Positions 35,947 through 46,164 of a DNA stretch of 64,000 nucleotides are shown piece by piece. How positions within the stretch are numbered: position 1 is the stretch's first letter; every line of letters starts with the position of its first letter. The stretch is from Paraburkholderia graminis C4D1M (GTDB taxonomy: Bacteria; Pseudomonadota; Gammaproteobacteria; Burkholderiales; Burkholderiaceae). Made by a program: the position numbers and the translations under genes. The notes under the pieces were generated by a model. It did not search any database and was not told the origin of the DNA. It saw only the letters and a program-made list of their open reading frames with translations. Location: assembly GCF_000172415.1 (NCBI RefSeq), contig NZ_ABLD01000004.1, positions 248,001 through 312,000 of the forward strand. The letters are read 5' to 3'.

Positions 35947-36007
35947 GTAACGGCCGCAACCCGCGCAAACCACAAACCAACCGCACAAGCAACAAAAAGC
36001 AAAATGC

Positions 36008-36040
36008 CAAAAAAATGGCCGCAGCAGCCGCTGCGGCCAT
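36008..36040 (-). terminator. Terminator of the hem operon
   Basis: An 11-bp stem ATGGCCGCAGC (36015-36025) with GCTGCGGCCAT (36030-36040) and an AGCC loop is followed on the minus strand by TTTTTTT. It lies 24 bp after the hemY stop. Confidence 0.9.
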
Positions 36041-36063
36041 CACCCTAAAACGCAAAACCCAAC

Positions 36064-37254
36064 TCAAACAATATTCATAGCCAACGCACTTTCCCGATAA
36101 TGCAGGCTCGCCTTTTCCGCATCGCCAAGCTGCTCATGCAGACGAGCCAACGCGCGATGCGACCGGATCTTCAGCGTCTCGTTATCGGCCAGCTTCAGCG
36201 CGCGCTCCAGGAACGACTGCGCCTTGCCCCACAACTGCTGATGCAGACACAGTCGCCCCAACGCGAACAACAAGTCGGCATCGTCCGGACGATCCTTCTG
36301 CCAGCCCTCGGCCTTCTGAATCAGCGGCAACGCGTCGCCACCCGCCGTATCCGGATAACGACGCAACAAGCGCGCGTCCCAATTCTGCGCGAGCGCTTCC
36401 TCGACAATCTTGCGCGCTTCCTGCGGACGATTCAGCGCAACCAGCAATTCGGCGGCGAGATCGGCGAGACGCGGCGAATGGCGCTCGGTCGGCGTCAGCG
36501 AATTCCATAGTTCGAGCAGCGCATCGGCGTTATGCCGACGATCGCGCAGCAGATTCTCCGCCGCGAGTTGCCGCAAACGGACGGCCACCGCCGGATGAAT
36601 CGCCTCGCGCTTTTCCAGCGTCTTGACGAGCTTGAGCACTTCGCCCCAGTTCTTCAATTGCTGTTGCGCGCGCAACATGATCTGCTGCGCGTGAATGCGC
36701 CGCCCGCCCTGCGATTGCATTTCCTTGAGCGCGGCCAACGCGCCGTCGGCGTCGCGGCCGTCGGCGCGCATGTCGGCGGTGGCCATCAGACGCGCGTCCT
36801 GCCAGTCGGCCTCGTCGATCTGCGCGAGCCATTCGTCGCGCCGCGCATATTCATGCATGCGATGCGCCGCCGCCGCCGCGATCAGGCCGGCCGCGCCCTT
36901 GTTGTCGCCATTCGCGAGCGCGTCTTTCGCGGCCTTTTCCGCGCGCGAAAAACGCCCCGCATACAGATTGCCGATCGCGTCACGCAGCGCGGCGTGCGCC
37001 TTCGCGACACGCGAGCGCGCGCGATACGCGGCCACGCGCTGCGGCATGCGCCAGATATTGCGCACGATGCGCAACAACGCGTACAGCAGAATGAACAGCA
37101 CCACGAGCCCGACCACGAACAGATTCAGCGACATGTCGATGCGGTACGGCGGATACACCAGCAGCACCTGTCCCATGTCGAAGCGCCCGACCACCGCCAG
37201 CACGACCGCGATGGTGAACAGCAACGCGAGCCATAGAAGTCCCCGGATCGCCAT
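36064..37254 (-). CDS. hemY: Haem biosynthesis-associated TPR protein HemY
   Basis: The 396-aa protein has two N-terminal membrane helices (ALLFTIAVVLAVVG and LFVVGLVVLFILLYAL) and a TPR-containing cytoplasmic/periplasmic domain with KAHAALRDAIGNLYAGRFSRAEKAA, the HemY_N signature. It is not the protoporphyrinogen oxidase of the same name from Gram-positives; in Proteobacteria it stands downstream of hemCDX, and its exact role in the pathway is unsettled. It begins 2 bp after the hemDX stop, and a strong terminator follows. Confidence 0.93.
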   Translation of the reverse strand: MAIRGLLWLALLFTIAVVLAVVGRFDMGQVLLVYPPYRIDMSLNLFVVGLVVLFILLYALLRIVRNIWRMPQRVAAYRARSRVAKAHAALRDAIGNLYAGRFSRAEKAAKDALANGDNKGAAGLIAAAAAHRMHEYARRDEWLAQIDEADWQDARLMATADMRADGRDADGALAALKEMQSQGGRRIHAQQIMLRAQQQLKNWGEVLKLVKTLEKREAIHPAVAVRLRQLAAENLLRDRRHNADALLELWNSLTPTERHSPRLADLAAELLVALNRPQEARKIVEEALAQNWDARLLRRYPDTAGGDALPLIQKAEGWQKDRPDDADLLFALGRLCLHQQLWGKAQSFLERALKLADNETLKIRSHRALARLHEQLGDAEKASLHYRESALAMNIV

Positions 37255-37256
37255 GA

Positions 37257-39290
37257 TTAACCTCGGCTCCGGTATTGATTGACCGCCTGCAGACTCGTGT
37301 TCAGATTCGGCAATTCGACGGCGGCCGAACCGGCTTCCACCTGCTTGACGAGATCGGCCACGTTTTGCGTTTTCTTCGACGACGCATCGAAGTAGCGCGT
37401 CAGCGCCGTTTGCGCCGCCTGCAGGTCGGACTTGAGCGTGGTCTGGTTGCGCGACAACAGCGCGAGCCGCGCGGACAACAGACGCAGCTTCACGTTCTCA
37501 CGCACGAAGTAGCCCTGATCGGGCGCGACCATCATCGCGTCCGCGTTGTCGATGCGGCGCACCTGCACGAGACTCGTCAACTGCTGGCCGATGCCGGTCG
37601 TCACCTCGCGCCACCACACTTTCCAGCGCGGCTCGCCAGTGGCCGCCGCGACCTTTGCCGTGTCGGCCCACGTCGCCGCTTGCGGCGTCGCATGCGCGAT
37701 CGGCGCCTCGCCGGAAAGCGGCAGACTGTCGATCTGATCGACCGCGTTGTCGAGCTTGATCGCGAGACCGGTGAGGTCGGTGGAAGGCGCGGCCTTCAGC
37801 TTGTCGATGTCCTGCGCAATCGCCTTGCGCACCGCAACCGCCTGCGTGCTGTCCGACGCGGCGAGCCGCGTGTCGGCGCTTTGCAGCGCGAAGAGCGCAA
37901 GCTGCGTGTTGCCGGTCAACTGCAACTGCTGGCTCGCGGCCGACAGCATCTGACCCACTTCGGCGAGCGTCCAGTCGTCGCGATTGCGCGCGAGATCCGC
38001 GTATTGCTGTTGCAGCGCCTGCTGCCCGGCCTGCGCGTCGGCGAGCTTGCCTTCCAGTTGCGCGACCTGCGAGTCCGACTGACGCACCGTCGCGAGCGCC
38101 TGCTCGGTCTTGATGCGCAATTCGTTGGCTTGCGTGTCGTTCGCCTGCTGACGTTGCGTAAGCTGCTGCTCGGTGCGCTCCAGCTTGCGGTTGAGCGCAT
38201 AGCCGCCCACGCCCGCGGCGCAAGCCAGAACCACGACGACAAACCACAACAGCGGTCCGCTCGCGCTGCGGCGCTTTTGCGCTTCGTAGGGCGTGAAGGG
38301 TTGGTTCGGCGGCAAGCTTGCGGTCGCGGCCGGCTGGGGTGAAGCGTTCGTGGATGCGTTCGTTTCAGTCATGCGTGATTGAGCCGGTGAATGAGCCGGA
38401 TTGGACGATACCGGTTGAACTACGGTCGGCAGGGCGGCGAGCAAGGCTTGGGCGATGCGCTCGTCGCCCGCGCCGGACACCGTAATCCTATCAAAACCCA
38501 ATGCCCGCGCGGTCTGCGCGATACGGGGATGCGGCGCGACGATCGGCGCGCGCTTGAGCTGCGCGATTTCGTCGGCGGTGAGATGTTCTTGCGCGAGTTC
38601 GTGCAAGTTGCGCACGCCTTCGGAACTCGTCAGAAGCCATGCGTGCGGTTCGCCCGCCAGCAGTCGATGCACGCGCGCCCACGCCGCGATAGACGGCTCG
38701 GGCACGAGGCGCCGATACGCGGCGACCGTTTCGACTTCGGCGCCGGCTTCGCGCAGGCGGTCGGCGAGCCACTCGCGGCCGCCGTCGCCGCGCACGATCA
38801 GCACGCGCTTGCCTTCGAGATTCGCCTCGCCGAGCGCCGCGTCGATCGCGGCGAAGAGGCCTTCGGAATCAAAGCGGCCGTTGTCTTCGTCGGCGTCCGA
38901 CGCCGGGCTGATGACCTGGTGCGCCGGCGCATTCACGCCGTGACGCGCGAGCGCGCGCACACTGCCCGGCCCGACCACGCCGACCGGCAATGCATGCGGC
39001 CAGATCGCGCCGCTTCGGGCGAACGCGTGATCGATTGCGTTCGGCGACACGAATACGACGAGCGCATAACGTTCGAGCGAGCCGAGCGCGGCGCGCAACG
39101 GCGCGTCGTCTTCGACGGGGGCGATGTCGATCAGCGGAAAGTCGAGCGTGACGGCACCGGCCGCGGCAAGCCGCTCAATCAGTTCGTTCGACTGACCGGC
39201 CGGTCGCGTAATGACGACCGTGAACGCCGCCTTGCCGGCAGCCGGCGATGACGCCGACGCGTTGCCCGATGTGTCGGTATGGGCGGCCAT
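37257..39290 (-). CDS. hemDX: Fused uroporphyrinogen-III synthase / HemX protein
   Basis: The 677-aa protein joins two genes that are separate in E. coli. Residues about 20-290 are HemD (VVITRPAGQSNELIERL, VVFVSPNAIDHAF, WLLTSSEGVRNL), which closes hydroxymethylbilane to uroporphyrinogen III. After a Ser/Thr/Pro/Ala linker (about 300-345) comes a single transmembrane helix (LLWFVVVVLACAAGVGGYAL), a Gln-rich coiled coil and the HemX domain to the end. The old label of uroporphyrin-III methyltransferase for HemX lacks sequence support. It overlaps the hemC stop in ATGA. The fusion is usual in this genus group. Confidence 0.93.
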   Translation of the reverse strand: MAAHTDTSGNASASSPAAGKAAFTVVITRPAGQSNELIERLAAAGAVTLDFPLIDIAPVEDDAPLRAALGSLERYALVVFVSPNAIDHAFARSGAIWPHALPVGVVGPGSVRALARHGVNAPAHQVISPASDADEDNGRFDSEGLFAAIDAALGEANLEGKRVLIVRGDGGREWLADRLREAGAEVETVAAYRRLVPEPSIAAWARVHRLLAGEPHAWLLTSSEGVRNLHELAQEHLTADEIAQLKRAPIVAPHPRIAQTARALGFDRITVSGAGDERIAQALLAALPTVVQPVSSNPAHSPAQSRMTETNASTNASPQPAATASLPPNQPFTPYEAQKRRSASGPLLWFVVVVLACAAGVGGYALNRKLERTEQQLTQRQQANDTQANELRIKTEQALATVRQSDSQVAQLEGKLADAQAGQQALQQQYADLARNRDDWTLAEVGQMLSAASQQLQLTGNTQLALFALQSADTRLAASDSTQAVAVRKAIAQDIDKLKAAPSTDLTGLAIKLDNAVDQIDSLPLSGEAPIAHATPQAATWADTAKVAAATGEPRWKVWWREVTTGIGQQLTSLVQVRRIDNADAMMVAPDQGYFVRENVKLRLLSARLALLSRNQTTLKSDLQAAQTALTRYFDASSKKTQNVADLVKQVEAGSAAVELPNLNTSLQAVNQYRSRG

Positions 39291-40315
39291 CAGTCGCCGG
39301 ATACCGCGCTGTTCGCCGCGCCGTTGCCGGACGATGCCGCGGCGCCATCCACGGCGCTCGCCGTGCTCAACGCACGGACGATGTCCATCGCGCCTTGCTG
39401 TTCGAGCGCGTTCGCCACTTCGCGGCCCAATGCGATGGCGCGCTCGGTGGTCGGCGCGGGGGCCGACGCCTGCGCGCTCAGCACGCGTTGACCGTCGGGC
39501 GTGGCGACGATGCCGCGCAGATGCAGCGCGCCGTCATGCCATGTCGCGTACGCGGCGAGCGGCACTTCGCAACTGCCGCCGAGCACGCGCGACACCATGC
39601 GTTCCGCCTCGACGGCCGCAGCCGTGTGTTCGTGATGCAGCGGCGCGAGCCACGCCGCGAGTTCCGCGCGGTCGGAGCGAATCTCGATGCCGAGTGCGCC
39701 CTGCCCGGCGGCGGGCAAGCTGTCTTCCGGATCGAGCAGCGCGCGGATGCGGCCTTCGAGACCGAGGCGCTTCAACCCCGCCGCCGCGAGAATGATCGCC
39801 GCGTAATCGCCGCGGTCGAGCTTGGCGAGACGCGTGTCCAGATTGCCGCGCAGCGGCCGCACTTCGAGATGCGGATAGCGCATGCGCAGCATCGCTTCGC
39901 GGCGCAGGCTCGAGGTGCCGACCACGGCGCCGGCCGGCAGCGCGGCGAGCGAGTCGTAATCGTTCGAGACGAGCGCGTCGCGCGGGTCTTCACGCTCCAT
40001 GATCGTGGATAGTGCAAAGCCCGCGGGCAATTCCATCGGCACGTCTTTCAGCGAATGCACGGCGAGGTCGGCGCGGCCATCGGCGAGCGCGGCTTCCAGT
40101 TCCTTGACGAAGAGGCCCTTACCACCCACCTTCGACAGCGTACGATCGAGAATCTGATCGCCCCGTGTCGTCATTCCGAGGATTTTTACGTCGCAAGATG
40201 GATATAATTTGTGCAGCGCACATCGCACATGCTCCGCCTGCCACATCGCAAGGCGGCTCTCTCGCGAAGCAATCACAAGCGTGTGGGGTGGCGCGGCAAA
40301 CGTCTCGGTGTTCAT
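39290..40315 (-). CDS. hemC: Hydroxymethylbilane synthase (porphobilinogen deaminase)
   Basis: The 341-aa enzyme polymerises four porphobilinogens for haem and related tetrapyrroles. It contains [15 protein letters not shown], the active-site Asp91 in [23 protein letters not shown], and Cys249 in [10 protein letters not shown], which carries the dipyrromethane cofactor. The C-terminus has an unusual Ala/Ser/Gly-rich tail of about 25 residues. ATG 40315 gives [20 protein letters not shown]; the site upstream is weak. It is the first gene of hemC-hemDX-hemY and is divergent from ppc. Confidence 0.95.
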   Translation of the reverse strand: MNTETFAAPPHTLVIASRESRLAMWQAEHVRCALHKLYPSCDVKILGMTTRGDQILDRTLSKVGGKGLFVKELEAALADGRADLAVHSLKDVPMELPAGFALSTIMEREDPRDALVSNDYDSLAALPAGAVVGTSSLRREAMLRMRYPHLEVRPLRGNLDTRLAKLDRGDYAAIILAAAGLKRLGLEGRIRALLDPEDSLPAAGQGALGIEIRSDRAELAAWLAPLHHEHTAAAVEAERMVSRVLGGSCEVPLAAYATWHDGALHLRGIVATPDGQRVLSAQASAPAPTTERAIALGREVANALEQQGAMDIVRALSTASAVDGAAASSGNGAANSAVSGD

Positions 40316-40786
40316 TAGCTTGTCGATTGAATGACGGGATGGAATAACAAGGAATGTTAGCACGCGCTCCTGCGTTCTCCCCCTCGGTTCGCCCGCCTGC
40401 CGCCCTTACGGATCAAGGCTCGAGTAGAGGTCGAAGGGGCGCCGTGCCGACGCGGTATCGATGGAGGAGACGGGCGTCGCGCCATGCGCGGCTGTCCAGC
40501 GCGTTGTGCGTGCGAAATGCGTGCGACTTGCGGCTGTGGCGCGTTTGACTTCGCAGCAAGCTCTTCACGCACGGTCGTTCGCGCATCGCGGCGCCGCATG
40601 CGCGATGATTCAATGCGGCGCAACATGCGCCGTATGCGGACCTCGCCGCGCGCGGCCATCCTCTCCGGCGTATCGCCATCGGTGCATACCGCTTCATGCA
40701 GTTCACGTTGCCGTTTCAGTGCAGTTCGAGTTCCGCAGTAGCAGTTCATCACTTAATAGACCCTGGCTTCCCTGAGGAAACCCATC
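40316..40786. other. Divergent hemC/ppc promoter region
   Basis: No gene is supported over these 471 bp; open frames on both strands are Arg-rich shadows. It must hold both promoters, but no clear hexamer pair is seen. CCTGAGGAAA before 40787 is the ppc ribosome site. Confidence 0.45.
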
Positions 40787-43700
40787 GTGACGTCTTCCGG
40801 ATCGGCGCGCTCCGCCCGCCGCAACACTGCATCGCCCAACGCTTCCACTGCCGACGTCGACGCGTCGACGGCTTCCGCCTCGTCCGCCGCGGACGCACAC
40901 GCCACGCAACCGGCCAAAGCCAAAGGCGCGACGACTGGCGCTAAGCCTGCGAAAGCCGCGAAGGCCGCCACCGCCGCGAACGCCGCCAAAGCCATCAAGG
41001 CCGAGAAAACCTCCGTGCCCGTCAAAGCGGAAAAGACCGTGAAGACATCGAAGGCTGGCAAAGCGAACGAGGCCGCCTCCGCGATGAAGAACGGCAAAGC
41101 GAACGCGAAGGCGAAGAACAAAGCCGACGCCAACGACAAAGACAAAGACAAAGACAACGCGGCGAACCTGCAAGCCGTGTCCTCGGAAAGCATCGTCATC
41201 GCCGCGCCGAAAACCAACGGCCGCACGCGCGACGACAAGGATCATCCGCTCTTCCAGGACATCCGCTATCTCGGCCGCCTGCTCGGCGACGTGCTGCGCG
41301 AACAGGAAGGCGACGCGGTGTTCGACGTCGTCGAAACGATCCGGCAGACGGCCGTGCGTTTTCGTCGCGAGGACGATAACGCCGCCGCGCAAACGCTCGA
41401 CAAGAAACTGCGCTCGCTGAGCCCTGAGCAAACGGTCAGCGTGGTGCGCGCGTTCAGCTACTTCTCGCACCTCGCGAATATCGCCGAGGACCGTCACCGC
41501 AACCGCCGCCATCGTATTCACGCGCTGGCGGGCTCGGCTCCGCAGCCGGGCAGCATCGCCTATGCGCTGGAGCGGCTCGTCGAAGCGGGCGCCGCAGCAA
41601 CGCCGGTGTTGCAGCAGTTTTTCAACAACGCGCTGATCGTGCCCGTCCTCACCGCGCACCCGACTGAAGTGCAGCGCAAGAGCATTCTCGATGCGGAGCA
41701 CGACGTCGCGCGCCTGCTCGCCGAACGCGACCAGCAGTTGACCGACCGCGAACGCGCGCACAACGAAACGATGCTGCGCGCACGCGTCACGTCGCTATGG
41801 CAAACGCGCATGCTGCGCGACTCGCGGCTGACCGTCGCGGACGAAATCGAGAACGCGCTGTCGTACTACCGCGCGACCTTCCTTGAGGAAATTCCCGCGC
41901 TCTACGCCGATGTCGAAGAAGCGCTGAAGGAGCACGGTCTCGAAGCGCGCCTGCCGCCGTTCTTCCAGATGGGTAGCTGGATCGGCGGCGATCGCGACGG
42001 CAATCCGAACGTCACGGCCGAAACGCTCGAGCACGCGATCTCGCGCCAGGCCGAGGTCATCTTCGAACACTATCTGGAGCAGGTGCACAAGCTCGGCGCG
42101 GAACTGTCGGTGTCGAATCTGCTCGCCGGCGCGAGCGACGAACTCAAAGCGCTTGCGGAAAGCTCGCCGGACCGTTCGCCGCATCGCACGGACGAGCCGT
42201 ACCGGCGCGCGCTGATCGGCATGTACACGCGACTCGCGGCAAGCGCGCGCGTGCGTCTCGGCGAAGGCAGCGTGCCGCTGCGCAGCGCGGGACGCGGCGC
42301 GGCGCCGATTCGCGCCACGCCTTATGACGACGCCGCCGAATTCGCGCGCGACCTGCATGTGCTGATCGATTCGCTCGCCGAACATCACGGTGCGCCGCTC
42401 GCCGCGCCGCGTCTCGCGCCGCTGGCGCGCGCGGCCGAAGTGTTCGGCTTCCACCTTGCAAGCATCGACTTGCGTCAGAGCTCGGACATCCACGAAGCAG
42501 TGATCGCGGAGCTGTTCAAGCGCGCGGGCGTCCACGACGACTACGCGGCGCTCGAAGAAAGCGAGAAGCTCGACGTGCTGCTCACGGAACTCGCGCAGCC
42601 GCGTCCGTTGCGCCTGCCGTATGCCGACTACTCGGACCTCGTGAAAAGCGAACTCGGCGTGCTGGAGCAAGCCCGCGTCACGCGCGAGAAATTCGGTGCG
42701 CGCGCGGTGCGCAACTACATCATTTCGCACACGGAGACGGTCAGCGATCTCGTCGAAGTGATGCTGCTGCAAAAAGAAACCGGCCTGCTGCAAGGGCGGC
42801 TCGGTGACGCGAACGATCCGGCCAAAGCGGCGCTGATGGTGATTCCGCTCTTCGAGACGATTCCCGACTTGCGCAACGCGCCGCACATCATGCGCGATCT
42901 GCTTGCGCTGCCGGGCGTCGATTCGATCATCGAACATCAGGGCAACGAGCAGGAAGTGATGCTCGGCTATTCGGACAGCAACAAGGACGGCGGCTTCCTC
43001 ACGTCGAACTGGGAGTTGTACCGCGCCGAACTCGCGCTCGTGTCGCTCTTTAACGAACGCGCCATCACGCTGCGCCTTTTCCACGGACGCGGCGGCACCG
43101 TCGGCCGTGGCGGCGGCCCGACCTATCAGGCGATTCTGTCGCAGCCGCCTGGCACCGTCGACGGCCAGATCCGTTTGACCGAGCAAGGCGAAGTGATCGC
43201 GAGCAAGTTCGGCAACCCGGACATCGGCCGGCGCAATCTGGAAACGGTGGTGGCGGCGACGCTCGAAGCGTCGCTGCTGCCGCACGGCAATGCGCCCGCC
43301 GAACTGCCTGCATTCGAGCAAACGATGCAGCAATTGTCCGACGCGGCGATGGCGTCGTATCGCGCGCTCGTGTACGAAACGCCCGGCTTCAAGGAGTATT
43401 TCTTCGAGTCGACGCCGATCTCGGAGATCGCGGAGCTGAACATCGGCAGCCGTCCGGCGTCGCGCAAATTGCAAGACCCGAAGCAACGCAAGATCGAAGA
43501 TTTGCGCGCGATTCCGTGGGGCTTTTCGTGGGGCCAATGCCGGCTGCTGCTGACGGGCTGGTACGGCTTCGGCAGCGCGGTCGCCGCGTTTCTCGACGGC
43601 GCGCCGAGCGACGCCGAACGTGGGCGCCGTCTTGCGCTGCTCAAGAAGATGCACAAGAGCTGGCCGTTCTTCTCGACGCTGCTGTCGAACATGGACATGG

Positions 43701-44032
43701 TGCTCGCCAAGACCGACCTCGCGGTGGCCTCGCGCTACGCGGCGCTGGTGTCCGACAAGAAGCTGCGCAAGCATGTGTTCGAGCGGATCGTCGCGGAATG
43801 GGAGCGCACCTCGAAGGTGTTGTCGGAGATCACCGGCAAGAGCGAGCGGCTCGCGGAAAATCCGCTGCTCGCGCGCTCGATCAAGAACCGTTTTCCGTAT
43901 CTCGATCCGCTCAATCACTTGCAGGTGGAATTGCTCAAACGCCATCGCTCGGGCGATACCAACGCGCGCGTGCGGCGCGGGATTCATTTGACGATCAACG
44001 GGATTGCGGCGGGCCTGCGGAATACGGGCTGA
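40787..44032 (+). CDS. ppc: Phosphoenolpyruvate carboxylase
   Basis: The 1081-aa enzyme makes oxaloacetate from PEP and bicarbonate, refilling the TCA cycle. The catalytic core starts near residue 151 ([13 protein letters not shown]) and has His291 in [42 protein letters not shown] and [16 protein letters not shown], ending [11 protein letters not shown] as in all family members. The first 150 residues form an Ala/Lys/Asp-rich, low-complexity extension that resembles histone H1-like tails and is not part of the enzyme fold. GTG at 40787 has a TGAGGAAA site; an internal start would remove the extension but no better site was found. Terminator downstream. Confidence 0.95.
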   Translation: MTSSGSARSARRNTASPNASTADVDASTASASSAADAHATQPAKAKGATTGAKPAKAAKAATAANAAKAIKAEKTSVPVKAEKTVKTSKAGKANEAASAMKNGKANAKAKNKADANDKDKDKDNAANLQAVSSESIVIAAPKTNGRTRDDKDHPLFQDIRYLGRLLGDVLREQEGDAVFDVVETIRQTAVRFRREDDNAAAQTLDKKLRSLSPEQTVSVVRAFSYFSHLANIAEDRHRNRRHRIHALAGSAPQPGSIAYALERLVEAGAAATPVLQQFFNNALIVPVLTAHPTEVQRKSILDAEHDVARLLAERDQQLTDRERAHNETMLRARVTSLWQTRMLRDSRLTVADEIENALSYYRATFLEEIPALYADVEEALKEHGLEARLPPFFQMGSWIGGDRDGNPNVTAETLEHAISRQAEVIFEHYLEQVHKLGAELSVSNLLAGASDELKALAESSPDRSPHRTDEPYRRALIGMYTRLAASARVRLGEGSVPLRSAGRGAAPIRATPYDDAAEFARDLHVLIDSLAEHHGAPLAAPRLAPLARAAEVFGFHLASIDLRQSSDIHEAVIAELFKRAGVHDDYAALEESEKLDVLLTELAQPRPLRLPYADYSDLVKSELGVLEQARVTREKFGARAVRNYIISHTETVSDLVEVMLLQKETGLLQGRLGDANDPAKAALMVIPLFETIPDLRNAPHIMRDLLALPGVDSIIEHQGNEQEVMLGYSDSNKDGGFLTSNWELYRAELALVSLFNERAITLRLFHGRGGTVGRGGGPTYQAILSQPPGTVDGQIRLTEQGEVIASKFGNPDIGRRNLETVVAATLEASLLPHGNAPAELPAFEQTMQQLSDAAMASYRALVYETPGFKEYFFESTPISEIAELNIGSRPASRKLQDPKQRKIEDLRAIPWGFSWGQCRLLLTGWYGFGSAVAAFLDGAPSDAERGRRLALLKKMHKSWPFFSTLLSNMDMVLAKTDLAVASRYAALVSDKKLRKHVFERIVAEWERTSKVLSEITGKSERLAENPLLARSIKNRFPYLDPLNHLQVELLKRHRSGDTNARVRRGIHLTINGIAAGLRNTG

Positions 44033-44085
44033 AGGTGCGCGGCGACGTTTGAGAATTGAGAACGTTGCTGCCGTGCGGTTGAAAT

Positions 44086-44132
44086 AAAGCCGGGCGTCGA
44101 TCGATTGTGGTCGCGTCCGGCTTTAGTTTTTT
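44086..44132 (+). terminator. Rho-independent terminator of ppc
   Basis: AAAGCCGG (44086-44093) pairs with CCGGCTTT (44117-44124), with further pairing of GCG/CGC inside, followed by AGTTTTTT. The minus strand carries TTTATTTC after the stem, so it may also serve the convergent methyltransferase gene. Confidence 0.8.
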
Positions 44133-44153
44133 CTGCAAGCGATCGTGCCGCGC

Positions 44154-44906
44154 TTAACTCGCGTCGATCATCAACGCATCGAGCTTGAACGAGCCATCTT
44201 CCTTTACGTCGAAGTACTGCCGCACCTCATCCGGCGAACCGCGCCACAGCGACTGAATCGCCACGACACGCGGCTCCGGCGTGCGCATGCGCGCGATCCA
44301 CGAACTGAATTCGAGGTCGATACGCCAGCGCTCGCGAATCGACGCCTTGAAGCCCGCGGCTTCGAACATCGCGATCCATTCGTCGGCGCGGTAATCGCGA
44401 ATGTGCGAACCGTCGCGCAACAGTTCGATTGCCTGAATGTGCGTATCGAGCAGCGGATGATCGATGCCCGCAATGTCGATGAACAGCACCCTGCCGCCCG
44501 GCTTCAGCACGCGCCGCACTTCGGCAAGCGCGGGCGCCACGTCGTGCCAGTGATGCGCGCTCATGCGGCTCACGACCCAGTCGAAGGTGTGATCGCCGAA
44601 CGGCAGTTTTTCGGCGGCGCCTTGCTGCGTGCGGATATTCGCGAGACCGCGCTCCTTCGCCGCGCTTTCGACGATCGCGAGCATCGGCGCGGCGATGTCG
44701 TAGGCGACCACCTCTTGCGCATGCGGCGCGACGGCGAAGCTCGCGTGGCCCGCGCCGCAACCCATGTCCAGCACCGTCGCGCCCGGCGTCGCGGCGACCG
44801 CTTCGGCCAGCGTGCGCAGATCGGCGCCGGTGGCATGCGTCGGACTCGTCAAATAAGCGGCGGCGGTCGAGCCAAAGGCGTCGGCGACCTGATCGTGATG
44901 CTTCAT
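44154..44906 (-). CDS. Class I SAM-dependent methyltransferase
   Basis: The 250-aa enzyme is a Methyltransf_11-type protein: motif I VLDMGCGAGHASF, the acidic residue ending strand 2 in VVAYDIAAPML, motif II/III GAAEKLPFGDHTFDWVVSRM and VRRVLKPGGRVLFID. The substrate is unknown; UbiE-like small-molecule methylation is common in this group. The ATG at 44906 fits MKHHDQVADAFG, the usual beginning. It is divergent from an XRE-type regulator gene across a 190-bp gap with a palindromic operator candidate. Confidence 0.9.
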   Translation of the reverse strand: MKHHDQVADAFGSTAAAYLTSPTHATGADLRTLAEAVAATPGATVLDMGCGAGHASFAVAPHAQEVVAYDIAAPMLAIVESAAKERGLANIRTQQGAAEKLPFGDHTFDWVVSRMSAHHWHDVAPALAEVRRVLKPGGRVLFIDIAGIDHPLLDTHIQAIELLRDGSHIRDYRADEWIAMFEAAGFKASIRERWRIDLEFSSWIARMRTPEPRVVAIQSLWRGSPDEVRQYFDVKEDGSFKLDALMIDAS

Positions 44907-45001
44907 GGATAGCTCCGGTTGTCAGCGTGGGATGTCGTGTCGTGTGAATCCGCGTGTAGCGCGCGGGCAGCGCGGCCTGCCGTTCGAGTCGCTACGCCGC
45001 T

Positions 45002-45030
45002 ACAATAGAGCCCGCCGTGTACCGGTACAA
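45002..45030 (-). promoter_or_regulatory. Predicted promoter of the methyltransferase gene with palindromic operator
   Basis: On the minus strand TTGTAC (45025-45030) and TATTGT (45002-45007) are separated by exactly 17 bp. The 12-bp perfect palindrome TGTACCGGTACA (45018-45029) covers the -35 and part of the spacer, so a dimeric regulator bound there would block transcription. The divergent XRE-family gene is the obvious candidate regulator. Confidence 0.6.
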
Positions 45031-45096
45031 GTTAAGCAATTATTCTGGTATCTATAACACCACCCCGCCACCCTCCTCACGCTCAGCAAGAACCGA

Positions 45097-45909
45097 ATGA
45101 CCCCGCCCTCTTCCGCCGACCAGCCGCCGCCGCTCGACGCCACGCCCGCCCGCGCGCTCGGCGACTTTATCCGCGCGCATCGCGAACGGCTGTCGCCGCA
45201 AGCGGTCGGCCTGCCGCCCGGCCCGCGCCGCCGCACGCCGGGCTTGCGCCGCGAGGAAGTCGCGCAACTGTGCGGCGTGAGTCCGACCTGGTACACGTGG
45301 ATCGAGCAAGGCCGTCCGGTTTCCGCTTCCGCCGATGCGCTCGCGCGCATTGCCGTCGCGTTGCAACTGTCGCGCGCCGAGCGCGCGTATCTGTTCGAAC
45401 TGGCGGCGCAGCGCGATCCGGCCGAACCCGATCCGGCCGCCGCCGACGCGCCCGCCACGCTGCTCGAAACCGTGCAACTGGTGAACGCGCCGGCCTACGT
45501 GCTGGACCGTCAATGGAATGCGCTGGCGTGGAACGAGCGCGCGGCGGAGCTTTTCGTCGGCTGGCTCGACGGCGCGCACGACCGCAATCTGCTGCGCTAT
45601 ACGTTCACGGAAGCGGCGGCGCGCGAACTGATCGTCGATTGGGAAACGCGCGCGCGGCGGCTTGCGGCTGAGTTTCGCGCGGATTCGATCCGTCATCTGA
45701 ACGATGCGCCCACGCGCGCGCTGATCGATTCGCTGACCGCCGCAAGCGACGCGTTCGCGCGCTTCTGGGCGTCGCAGGACGTCGGCGGCCGCGAAGGTGG
45801 ACGGCGCGAATTCAACCATCCGCGCGACGGGCGGCTCGTCTACGATCAGATCACGTTCAAGCCTGCGCATCGCGAGGATTTGAAGCTGGTGGTGCTGGTG
45901 CGGGAGTGA
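45097..45909 (+). CDS. XRE-family regulator with MmyB-like ligand-binding domain
   Basis: The 270-aa protein has an N-terminal helix-turn-helix (about 20-95) with RRTPGLRREEVAQLCGVSPTWYTWIEQGR, a sequence very typical of this group, and a C-terminal MmyB-like PAS-type domain (about 110-265) with PAYVLDRQWNALAWNERAAELF and REFNHPRDGRLVYDQITF. Such proteins sense a small hydrophobic ligand and usually control the divergent gene, here a methyltransferase. The ATG at 45097 has no strong ribosome site. Confidence 0.92.
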   Translation: MTPPSSADQPPPLDATPARALGDFIRAHRERLSPQAVGLPPGPRRRTPGLRREEVAQLCGVSPTWYTWIEQGRPVSASADALARIAVALQLSRAERAYLFELAAQRDPAEPDPAAADAPATLLETVQLVNAPAYVLDRQWNALAWNERAAELFVGWLDGAHDRNLLRYTFTEAAARELIVDWETRARRLAAEFRADSIRHLNDAPTRALIDSLTAASDAFARFWASQDVGGREGGRREFNHPRDGRLVYDQITFKPAHREDLKLVVLVRE

Positions 45910-46164
45910 GCGGTTGTGGTTGCAGCGCGTTGCATGACGTTGCGTCGCCCGGCGGCTTCAGCTCCTATGAATGGCGAGCATCAGGCCGTTCAATCGTCGG
46001 CCAGGCCTCGCGCCAGTGTTAAAATCGCTGTCTTTCTTCGCTTCGGCGACGCTGCGCGCGGTCATGCCGCGTGCACTGCGCCGTCAGCCTTATCGCCGCT
46101 CGCTCAACCGCCAGGTAAGCACCGACTAAGCGCCACTTTAACCGCCGCATAACTGCCCAACACC

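Noticed and set aside
36064..37254. HemY as protoporphyrinogen oxidase
   Set aside because: The protein has membrane helices and TPRs with no FAD-binding motif; it is the proteobacterial HemY of the hemCDXY operon.
41795..43987. 730-codon minus-strand frame inside ppc
   Set aside because: Shadow of ppc, whose conserved motifs fix the plus strand.
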